Below are positions 15,509-22,619 of a stretch of DNA of 37,928 nucleotides, piece after piece. Origin of the DNA: Inquilinus limosus (GTDB lineage Bacteria; Pseudomonadota; Alphaproteobacteria; DSM-16000; Inquilinaceae); NCBI GenBank assembly GCA_019508225.1, contig JAEKLZ010000181.1:1-37928 (forward strand). The letters run 5' to 3'. The stretch's first letter is position 1. Each line of letters begins with the position of its first letter. The notes under the pieces were generated by a model. It was not told where the DNA came from. It did not search any database and saw only the letters and a program-made list of their open reading frames with translations. The position numbers were made by a program, and so were the translations under genes.

Positions 15509-16285
15509 TTGTCGCCGCGGCCGCGGGCGAAGCGCTTCTCCAGGAAATGCTGCCCGATGCTGAGCACGGTCACCACCACCAGGTACCAGATCGCGGCGAC
15601 GATCAGCAGCTCGATCACCCGGGCGTTGGCGTAGTAGATGGTCTGGGCGTTGCGCAGCATCTCGGCGTATTGGATGACGCTGGCGACCGAGGTCAGCTTG
15701 ACCATGCTGATCACCTCGTTGCCGACCGGCGGGATGATCACCCGCATCGCCTGCGGCAGCACGATCCGGCATGCCGCCGCGCACCACCTCGGCGGTGTAG
15801 GCGCCCTGGTTGATGCCGAGGCCCAGCAGCGTCGCCACGAAGGGCGTGATCAGGTCGACCGTCCGCCCCTCGATCAGGCCGGGGATGCCGATGGTCGGGA
15901 ATACCAGCGCCAGGTTGAACCACAGCAGCAGCTGCAGCAGCAGCGGCGTGCCGCGGAAGAACCAGATGTAGCCGACCGCCACGGTCTTCAGCACCGGGTT
16001 GGGCGACATCACCATGATCGCGAAGACCACGCCGAGCGCGATGCCCAGCGCCATGGCGCAGACCGTCATCAGGATGGTGTTGGCCAGGCCGGACAGGATC
16101 GCCGGGGCGGTGAAGAACTGGCCGACCACCGGCCAGGCGATCTGGCCCTCGGCGAAGGCCTTCACGATCGCCGCCAGGGCCAGCAGGATCAGCGCCGCCG
16201 CGACCCAGCGGCCATAGTGCCGGCGCGGCACATGGCGCAGATGGGCAATGGAATAGGGCGAGGTGCCCGTCGTGGTGTCGGTCAT
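15509..16285 (-). pseudogene. Amino acid ABC transporter permease, disrupted by internal deletion and frameshift
   Basis: The first 171 or so residues from ATG 16285 (GGAGAG upstream) are a good HisM/GlnP-type permease: [20 protein letters not shown] and [15 protein letters not shown]. At about 15769 the frame changes: [20 protein letters not shown], then [20 protein letters not shown] and [13 protein letters not shown] continue one frame over. The roughly 25 residues normally between RGG and RIVLPQ, which carry the EAA loop that contacts the ATPase, are absent. At about 15508 the reading changes back into the ATPase. The two shifts cancel, so one 494-codon frame (16285-14801) stays open with a scrambled middle. 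A real lesion or an assembly artefact are both possible. Confidence 0.75.
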
Positions 16286-16298
16286 GTGCCCTCTCCGT

Positions 16299-17723
16299 TC
16301 AGCCGCGCGGGCCATCATAGGCCTGGGCCCAGCTGTCCTGCTCGACCAGCAGCTCGCGCAGCCGGGCCAGCTGCTCGCGCACCCGGTCCGGCGCGGTGCC
16401 GCCATGGCCGCTGCGGGCGGCGACCGCGGCCTCGGGCGTCAGGCAGGACCGGATCTCCGGCGCCAGCCGCGGGTCGACCGCCGCCAGGTCGGCATCCGCC
16501 AGATCCTCCAGCCCGATGCCGCGGCCCTCACAGTGGCGGACCAGGGCGCCGGTGATCTCATGCGCCTCCGAGAACGGCACGCCGCGCCGGGCCAGCCAGT
16601 CCGCCACCTCGGTCGCCAGGGTGAAGCCCTCGACCGACTGGCGCCGCAGCGTCTCGACATTGACCCGCATCGTGCGCAGCATCCCGGCCATCGCCGGCAG
16701 CACGGCGTCCAGCGTGTCGACCGCCTCGAACGCCGCGCGCTTGTCCTCGGCCAGGTCGCGGTTGTAGGCGAAGGGCAGGCCCTTCAGAGCCGTGAGCATC
16801 GCAGTCAGCCCGCCGATCAGCCGGGCGGCGCGGCCGCGCGTCAGCTCGGCGATGTCGGCGTTCTTCTTCTGCGGCATGATCGAGGAGCCGGTGGCGTAGG
16901 CATCATCCAGCTCGACCCAGCGGAACTGACGCGACGACCACAGGAACACCTCCTCCGCCAGCCGCGACAGATGCACCGACAGCATCGCGGCGACGAACAG
17001 GAACTCCGCCACATGGTCGCGGCTGCCGACGGCGTCGATCGAGTTCTCGCACGGGCCGTCATAGCCCAGCTCGGCCGCCGACAGGTCGGGCCGCAGGGCG
17101 ATGGCGGAGCCGGCCAGGGCGGCGGCGCCGAGGGGTGAGCGGGCGCTGCGCCGGTCCCAATCCTGCAGCCGCTCGACATCGCGGGCGAAGGTCTGGGCGT
17201 GGGCCAGCAGCTGGTGGGCGAAGGTGACCGGCTGGGCCGGCTGCAGATGGGTGAAGCCCGGCGCCAGCGTCGCCACATGCGCCTCGGCCTGCGCCACCAG
17301 CGCCTGCTGCAGCCGCATGATATGGCCGGCCAGGCGGCGGGCGACGTCGCGCAGATACAGCTTCAGGTCGTTCGCCGCCTGGTCGTTACGCGAGCGGCCG
17401 GCCCGCAGCTTGCCGCCGAGAGTACCGAGCCGTTCGGTCAGCACCCGCTCGAGGAAGGTGTGGACGTCCTCGTCGCCCTGGTTCGGGCGGACAGTGCCGG
17501 CGGCGGTGTCGCGCCCCAGATCGGACAAGGCAGCGGCGACCGCATCGCCCTCGGCCGCGGTCAGGATGCCGGCCCGCACCAGTTCGCGCGCATGGGCAGC
17601 CGAGGCGGCGAGGTCGTAGGGGGCGAGGCGGAAATGGCTGGGGTCGGAGCGCGACAGGGCCATCAGCTCCGGCGCGGGCGCAGCGCGGAAGCGGGCGCCC
17701 CAGAGACGGGTCGGTTCGGTCAT
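16299..17723 (-). CDS. Argininosuccinate lyase family protein
   Basis: A 474-residue member of the aspartase/fumarase superfamily; ArgH cleaves argininosuccinate to arginine and fumarate. [20 protein letters not shown] (105-124), [19 protein letters not shown] with the general-acid His159, and [10 protein letters not shown] (279-288), the superfamily signature with the catalytic Ser loop, are all present. The residue after KKN is Ala, where true ArgH proteins usually have Pro (KKNPD). [14 protein letters not shown] and [15 protein letters not shown] are reminiscent of actinobacterial ArgH. ATG 17723 follows GGAG. It is the first gene of an operon with an amino-acid-type ABC importer (13-bp gap) and opposite a LysR gene. 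A catabolic lyase for an imported N-succinyl/aspartyl compound is an alternative to arginine synthesis. Confidence 0.85.
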   Translation of the reverse strand: MTEPTRLWGARFRAAPAPELMALSRSDPSHFRLAPYDLAASAAHARELVRAGILTAAEGDAVAAALSDLGRDTAAGTVRPNQGDEDVHTFLERVLTERLGTLGGKLRAGRSRNDQAANDLKLYLRDVARRLAGHIMRLQQALVAQAEAHVATLAPGFTHLQPAQPVTFAHQLLAHAQTFARDVERLQDWDRRSARSPLGAAALAGSAIALRPDLSAAELGYDGPCENSIDAVGSRDHVAEFLFVAAMLSVHLSRLAEEVFLWSSRQFRWVELDDAYATGSSIMPQKKNADIAELTRGRAARLIGGLTAMLTALKGLPFAYNRDLAEDKRAAFEAVDTLDAVLPAMAGMLRTMRVNVETLRRQSVEGFTLATEVADWLARRGVPFSEAHEITGALVRHCEGRGIGLEDLADADLAAVDPRLAPEIRSCLTPEAAVAARSGHGGTAPDRVREQLARLRELLVEQDSWAQAYDGPRG

Positions 17724-17776
17724 GCTCGGCTCCCTGTTCGGCAGGGATGCTGGCAAGCCGCAGGGACCGCCACAAT

Positions 17777-17834
17777 GGAAATGATTTCCCCGCGATAGTC
17801 CGGAATGGAATATCGTGCCCGCCAGTCCGAATGG
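17777..17834. promoter_or_regulatory. Candidate LysR sites in the argH/lysR divergent region
   Basis: Three elements lie in the 125-bp gap. GGAAAT-G-ATTTCC (17777-17789) is a perfect palindrome. CGATA (17793-17797) pairs with TATCG (17811-17815) across 13 bp. AGTCCGGAATGG (17797-17808) is echoed as AGTCCGAATGG (17824-17834). LysR-type sites usually have T-N11-A dyads spread over 50-60 bp between divergent genes, which fits, but the exact site cannot be fixed by eye. Confidence 0.5.
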
Positions 17835-17848
17835 TCATAGCCGGAGAC

Positions 17849-18745
17849 ATGCCGCAGATCCCCCTGCCCTCCACCACCGCGCTGCGGGTGCTGGCCGCGC
17901 TGGTCGAGCACGGCTCGGCCTCGGAGGCGGCGAAGAGCGTGCACCTGACCCAGAGCGCGGTCAGCAAGCAGCTGCGCAGCCTGGAGGAGATCGCCGGCAT
18001 GGCCCTGTTCGCCCGCACCGGCCGTGGCCTGGTGCCGACCGAGGCCGGGCGGATCTACGTCGCCCAGGCGCGGATCGCGCTGGGGGCGCTGGAGACCGCG
18101 GCCGGGCGGATCGCGGCCTTGCGCGGGTCGCCCAACGCCATCCGGCTGCATGTCCTGCCGATCCTGGGCGACCGCTGGCTGGTGCCGCGGCTGTCGCTGC
18201 TGGCCCAGGCGCGGCCGGAGCTCGAGGTGCAGTTCACCAGCCATGGCGACACGGTCGAGGAGGCCGACGGCGTGTTCCGCTTCGGCGAGGGCGACTGGCC
18301 GGGCCAGCAGGCGGAGTACCTGTTCGGCCGCCACGTCGCGCTGGTCGGGGCGCCGGCGCTGCTGACCCGGATGGGCGGCATCGCCGGGGCCGAGGATGTG
18401 CGCCGCTACACCGTGCTGGACCACCGCCACACGCCGCTGCGCTGGAGCGAGTTCGCCGAGGCCCAGGGGCTGGCCGGCTTCACCCCGGCCCATATGGTGC
18501 ATTTCGGCTTCTACGCACTGGTGATCCGCGCCGCGATCGCCGGCCAGGGCCTGGCCCTGGTGCCGCGCTGCCTGATCGGCGAGGAATTGCTGACCGGTCG
18601 ATTGGTCAATCCGGTGGCCTTAGGCTTCCACAGCCGCCACGGGTACTGGTTCACCGTGCCGGCCGACCGGACGCCGCGCCCCGGCCTGGTCGCCTTCCGC
18701 GACTGGCTGCTGGGCGAGGCCCGGACGCCCGGGCCGGACCAATGA
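17849..18745 (+). CDS. LysR family regulator, GcvA-like
   Basis: A 298-residue LysR protein of the GcvA/AmpR-like subgroup. STTALRVLAALVEHGSASEA, then AKSVHLTQSAVSKQLRSLEE is the helix-turn-helix (about 20-45). The effector domain has VLPILGDRWLVPRLSLLAQA and GFYALVIRAAIAGQGLALVP, both typical of the GcvA group. I chose ATG 17849; ATG 17831 is in frame, and GGAG lies only 2 nt from the former, so the start is uncertain. It diverges from the argH-like/ABC operon and lies 22 bp before a cupin gene on the same strand. It probably senses the transported compound or its product and controls both directions. Confidence 0.88.
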   Translation: MPQIPLPSTTALRVLAALVEHGSASEAAKSVHLTQSAVSKQLRSLEEIAGMALFARTGRGLVPTEAGRIYVAQARIALGALETAAGRIAALRGSPNAIRLHVLPILGDRWLVPRLSLLAQARPELEVQFTSHGDTVEEADGVFRFGEGDWPGQQAEYLFGRHVALVGAPALLTRMGGIAGAEDVRRYTVLDHRHTPLRWSEFAEAQGLAGFTPAHMVHFGFYALVIRAAIAGQGLALVPRCLIGEELLTGRLVNPVALGFHSRHGYWFTVPADRTPRPGLVAFRDWLLGEARTPGPDQ

Positions 18746-18767
18746 AACACCAAGGAGACAGACCGCC

Positions 18768-19112
18768 ATGAAGCCCGTCATCGACCGCCAGGCCTGGGCC
18801 GAGGATCCCGAGCGCTGGCATGGCGAGATCCAGCTCGGCAAGCACGGCGCCGGGGTCTCGGTGATCTTCTTCGACCGGGCCGAGCCCGGTGGCGGGCCGA
18901 AGCTGCACCGCCATCCCTATCCCGAGACCTTCATCATCCGCGCAGGCCGCGTGCTGTTCACCCTGGGCGACCAGGAGATCCTGGCAGAGGCCGGGCAGAT
19001 CGTGGTGGTGCCGGCGAACACGCCGCACAAATTCACCAATCCCGGCCCCGGCCCGCTGCAGACCATCGACATCCATGAGAACGGCACCTTCATCACCGAA
19101 TGGCTCGAATGA
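18768..19112 (+). CDS. Cupin domain protein
   Basis: A 114-residue one-domain cupin. KLHRHPYPETFIIRAGRVLF holds His47, His49 and Glu53; GQIVVVPANTPHKFTNPG holds His87. These are the four usual metal ligands of a Zn/Fe/Mn cupin. AAGGAGA lies about 10 nt before ATG 18768. Only 22 bp follow the LysR stop, so it is likely in the same transcript as the regulator of the argH-like/ABC module. It may be a small enzyme (isomerase or dioxygenase-like) or ligand-binding accessory for that module; no substrate can be read. Confidence 0.88.
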   Translation: MKPVIDRQAWAEDPERWHGEIQLGKHGAGVSVIFFDRAEPGGGPKLHRHPYPETFIIRAGRVLFTLGDQEILAEAGQIVVVPANTPHKFTNPGPGPLQTIDIHENGTFITEWLE

Positions 19113-19185
19113 GCCGATCGCGCTGGTTGAAGGCCGCATAGACCGCTAGATCAGGATCATCACCCGAGAGAGTTGGACGACCGGC

Positions 19186-20445
19186 ATGGATGCGCGCGCA
19201 AACGGTTTGACGATCAAGGCGCCGGGCCGGCCGCTGACCGGCCGCGTCACCCCGCCGGGATCGAAGTCGATCACCAACCGCGTCCTGCTGCTGGCGGCGC
19301 TGGCTCGCGGCACCAGCCGCCTGACCGGGGCGCTGAAGAGCGACGACACCAAGCTGATGGCCGCCGCCCTGCGCGCCATGGGCGTGACGGTCGAGGAGCC
19401 GGACGACACCAGCTTCGTGGTCACCGGCACCGGCCGGCTGCAGGCCCCGGCCGGGCTGCTGTTCCTGGGCAATGCCGGCACCGCCACGCGCTTCCTGACC
19501 GCCGCCGTGACCATGGTCGACGGCACCGTGGTGGTGGATGGCGATGCGCATATGCGCAAGCGGCCGATCGGCCCGCTGGTGCAGGCCCTGCGCTCGCTCG
19601 GCATCGACATCGCCGACACGAACGGGTATCCGCCGGTCACGGTGCGCGGCCACGGCCCCTTCGCGCCGGGCCGGGTCGAGATCGATGGCGGCCTGTCCAG
19701 CCAGTACATCTCCGCTTTGCTGATGGCCGCCGCCTGCGGCACCGGGCCGGTCGAGGTGGCGCTGACCGGCAGCGAGATCGGCGCCCGCGGCTATGTCGAC
19801 CTGACCGTGGCGGCGATGCGCGCCTTCGGCGCCGAGGTCGAGCAGGTCGACGAGGCGACCTGGCGGGTGCAGCCGACCGGCTACCGCGCCGCCGACCATG
19901 TGATCGAGCCCGACGCCTCGGCCGCGACCTATCTGTGGGGGGCCGAGGTGCTGACCGGCGGCGCCATCGACCTGGGCGTGCCGGCTTTCACCCAGCCGGA
20001 CGCCAAGGCCCAGGCGCTGATCGCGCGCTTCCCGCACCTGCCGGCGGTGATCGACGGGTCGCAGATACAGGATGCGGTGCCGACCCTGGCGGTGCTGGCC
20101 GCGTTCAACCGGACGCCGGTGCGCTTCACCGGCATCGCCAATCTCCGGGTCAAGGAATGCGACCGGGTCGCCGCGCTGGCGACCGAGCTGTCACGCATCC
20201 GCCCCGGCCTGGGCCGCGAGGAGGGCGACGACCTGATCGTCGCCTCCGACCCCGCCTTGGCCGGCCAAATGCTGCCGACCCGGATCGAGACCTATGCCGA
20301 CCACCGCATCGCCATGAGCTTCGCCTTGGCCGGGCTGAAGATCGGCGGCATCACCATCCTCGACCCCGGCTGCGTGGCCAAGACCTACCCCGCTTACTGG
20401 GATGCCCTGGCCTCGCTCGGCGTGACCTATGACGAGGTGGCCTGA
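19186..20445 (+). CDS. 3-phosphoshikimate 1-carboxyvinyltransferase (EPSP synthase)
   Basis: A 419-residue EPSP synthase joining shikimate-3-phosphate and phosphoenolpyruvate in aromatic amino acid synthesis; the target of glyphosate. PPGSKSITNRVLLLAALA (residues 23-40) carries the conserved Lys27. LFLGNAGTATRFLTAA (92-107) is the phosphoenolpyruvate/glyphosate loop. GGLSSQYISALLMAA binds shikimate-phosphate, and RVKECDRVAAL and YADHRIAM hold the catalytic Asp/Glu/Arg residues. In the loop Gly98 and Thr99 are kept, but Phe103 replaces the Pro found at E. coli position 101. The gene stands alone, without the cmk-rpsA partners usual next to alphaproteobacterial aroA, so it could be a second copy. 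Confidence 0.92.
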   Translation: MDARANGLTIKAPGRPLTGRVTPPGSKSITNRVLLLAALARGTSRLTGALKSDDTKLMAAALRAMGVTVEEPDDTSFVVTGTGRLQAPAGLLFLGNAGTATRFLTAAVTMVDGTVVVDGDAHMRKRPIGPLVQALRSLGIDIADTNGYPPVTVRGHGPFAPGRVEIDGGLSSQYISALLMAAACGTGPVEVALTGSEIGARGYVDLTVAAMRAFGAEVEQVDEATWRVQPTGYRAADHVIEPDASAATYLWGAEVLTGGAIDLGVPAFTQPDAKAQALIARFPHLPAVIDGSQIQDAVPTLAVLAAFNRTPVRFTGIANLRVKECDRVAALATELSRIRPGLGREEGDDLIVASDPALAGQMLPTRIETYADHRIAMSFALAGLKIGGITILDPGCVAKTYPAYWDALASLGVTYDEVA

Positions 20446-21383
20446 CCGAGCGATCGGTCAATCGCCCGCCAGAGCTTTGCGAACAGCCGCCCGTCGATCG
20501 AGACCAGGCCGAGCGTGATCAGCGCCATGCCCATCCAGGCGCGGCCGGACAGCACCTCGCCCAGCACCAGGTGCCCGAGAAGCATCGCGCTGGGCGGGAT
20601 CAGCAGCGTCACCAGCACCGTGTTGGTGGCGCCGACCCGGGCCAGCAACTTGAAGTAGAGGACGTAGGCCAGCGACGTGCTGAGCAGGGCCAGGCCGACC
20701 AGCGACAGCAGCGTCGTCCCGCTCGGCATCGGCAGGGACCAGGGCCGGTCGACCAGGCAGACGATGGGCAGCATCATCAGGCTGGTGGCGCTGACCTGGC
20801 CGGTGGCGGTGACCATCGGCGGCAAACCGCGGAAACGGCGGCCGAAGATGCCGGCGAAGGCGTAGGATAAGGCGGCGCCGAGGATCGCGATCTGGGCCGT
20901 CACTTCGCCCCCCAGCCCGCCCAGCACCTGCGGGCCGATCAGCACCACCACCCCGGCGAGGCCGAGCAGCACCCCGGCCAGCCGCTTCGGCGTGATCTTC
21001 TCGTCGGCGGTCAGAACATGGGCGACCAGCACGGTGAACAAGGGCGTGGTGGCGTTCAGGATGGCGGCGAGGCCGCTGCCGATCCGGGTCTGGCCCCAGA
21101 CGATCAGGCAGAACGGGATCAGGTTGTTCAGGACCCCCATGCCGAAGAAGGCGGCCCAGGTGCCGCGGTCGCGCGGCAGCGCCTGGCGGGTCAGCCACAG
21201 CACCGGCAGCAGCGCCGCGGCCGCCAGCCCGACCCGGACGAGGACGATGGTCAGCGGCGGCAGCTCGGCCACCGCCACCTTTGAGAAGAAGAAGGAGCCG
21301 CCCCAGACGACCGACAGGGCGATCAGCAGCAGCCAGTCGGCGACTCCCATCGCGGGCGGGGCTGCGGGTTTGGTGATGCTCAT
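20427..21383 (-). CDS. DMT family transporter (two EamA domains)
   Basis: A 318-residue inner-membrane protein with ten predicted helices in two EamA repeats. VWGGSFFFSKVAVAELPPL near residue 30 and LPLILGHLVLGE-type text near the C terminus (SAMLLGHLVLGEVLSG) are typical. Members export amino acids or other metabolites (RhtA/YdcZ-type), and the substrate is not visible. The ATG at 21383 follows CAGGGG; the open frame upstream lacks helices. Its end overlaps the end of convergent aroA by 19 bp. It diverges from the membrane protein at 21533. Confidence 0.88.
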   Translation of the reverse strand: MSITKPAAPPAMGVADWLLLIALSVVWGGSFFFSKVAVAELPPLTIVLVRVGLAAAALLPVLWLTRQALPRDRGTWAAFFGMGVLNNLIPFCLIVWGQTRIGSGLAAILNATTPLFTVLVAHVLTADEKITPKRLAGVLLGLAGVVVLIGPQVLGGLGGEVTAQIAILGAALSYAFAGIFGRRFRGLPPMVTATGQVSATSLMMLPIVCLVDRPWSLPMPSGTTLLSLVGLALLSTSLAYVLYFKLLARVGATNTVLVTLLIPPSAMLLGHLVLGEVLSGRAWMGMALITLGLVSIDGRLFAKLWRAIDRSLGQATSS

Positions 21384-21532
21384 GCCCCTGTTCTCGCCGA
21401 GAGACGGGAAGGTCGCCACCCGGTTCTTGCGGTCGAACCCCAACCATGCAGGACTGGCCCGACAAAGCGTCACGGCACCGGCGGCGCCGGATGGTCTAGC
21501 AAGGAACACGGCCCGCCGCCGGGAGACCCGCC

Positions 21533-22333
21533 GTGATCGACCCGTTCTGGCTTCTGTTCGCCGCCAAGCTGGCGCTGACCGCCGGGATCGTCGTCACCGC
21601 ATCGCTGCTGGTCGAGCGCAGCGGGCCGGTGCTGGGGGCGATGATCGCCACCCTGCCGATCTCGGTCGGCCCGGCCTATGTGTTCCTGGCGATGGAGCAC
21701 GACGCCGCCTTCATCGCCGGCAGCGCCGTGGCCAGCCTGGCGGTCAACAGCGCGACCGCCGTGTTCCTGACGCTCTACTCCCTGCTGGCTCGGTCGCGCG
21801 GCCTTGCTCCCAGCCTGGCCCTGGGCCTGCTCGGCTGGGCCGCCACCGTTGCCGTGATCTCGCGGGTCGATTGGACCCTGGCCGGCGCCGTGGCCCTGAA
21901 CCTGGTCGTCTTCGCCGCCTGCCTGCCGCTGGCGCTGCGGCGCCTGACCACGCTGCCGGCGGTCCGCGCGCCCGGTCGGCGCTGGGACATCCCGGCACGG
22001 GCGGCCGCCGTCACCGGCCTGATCGCCGCGGTGCTGGTCATCGGCCGTGCCCTGGGGCCGGCGGCGGCCGGCTTCGCCGCCCTGGCCCCGGTGGTCACCG
22101 GCAGCCTGGCCGTGCTGCTGCATCCGCGCATCGGCGGCCCGGCAACGGCGGTGGTCTTCGCCAACGCCCTGATCGGCATGGTCGGGTACATCCCGGCGCT
22201 GGCGCTGCTGCACCTGGCCGCGCCGCCGCTCGGCTCCACCGCAGCGCTGGGCCTGGCCCTGGCCGCCTGCGTGCTGTGGAACGCCGCGATGCTGGCGCTG
22301 CGCGGCCGCAAGGCGGTGCCGGCCCGGCCCTAG
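21533..22333 (+). CDS. Hypothetical integral membrane protein
   Basis: A 266-residue protein of unknown function with roughly eight hydrophobic segments from residue 5 to about 255, and one hydrophilic loop around 140-155 (RAPGRRWDIPARA). The polar-within-membrane pieces RSGPVLGAMIATLPISVGPA and LHPRIGGPATAVVFANALIG are probably the conserved functional core and look like an internal two-fold repeat, suggesting a small transporter or permease. The start is the GTG at 21533 with GGGAGA about 7 nt upstream. It diverges from the DMT transporter. I do not recognise a named family. Confidence 0.75.
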   Translation: MIDPFWLLFAAKLALTAGIVVTASLLVERSGPVLGAMIATLPISVGPAYVFLAMEHDAAFIAGSAVASLAVNSATAVFLTLYSLLARSRGLAPSLALGLLGWAATVAVISRVDWTLAGAVALNLVVFAACLPLALRRLTTLPAVRAPGRRWDIPARAAAVTGLIAAVLVIGRALGPAAAGFAALAPVVTGSLAVLLHPRIGGPATAVVFANALIGMVGYIPALALLHLAAPPLGSTAALGLALAACVLWNAAMLALRGRKAVPARP

Positions 22334-22516
22334 CAGCCCATCCGCAAGCCTGGCCGCGACCGTCGCGCGCCTTCGGCCGCCATGCTAAGATGAATCAGAG
22401 AACTTGACGTTGAAATTAACGTTCTCCGGCACGGATTTTATTGTGCCTTCACGGGGAAGCATATGATCGAAATGCGGAGAGTTGCCACGGGCCAGGGATA
22501 GGAGTCCCGTCTCCTT

Positions 22517-22560
22517 TCGATGCACCAAATCCGACATAGCCATTTCCGATGGTGCATCGA
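22517..22560. promoter_or_regulatory. 11-bp inverted repeat in the leader of the pentapeptide-repeat gene
   Basis: TCGATGCACCA (22517-22527) and TGGTGCATCGA (22550-22560) are perfect complements around a 22-nt loop, 60 bp before the ATG at 22620. The 286-bp gap 22334-22619 is clearly more AT-rich than its neighbours and also holds a GAGA/ACGTT...AACGT/TCTC dyad (22398-22426). Either a regulator site or a leader hairpin is possible; no known riboswitch is recognisable. Confidence 0.45.
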
Positions 22561-22619
22561 CATCAACCCTTTGCCGTTATTTCGAACTCACGATACGGGC
22601 CCGGCCCAGGAGACATTTC

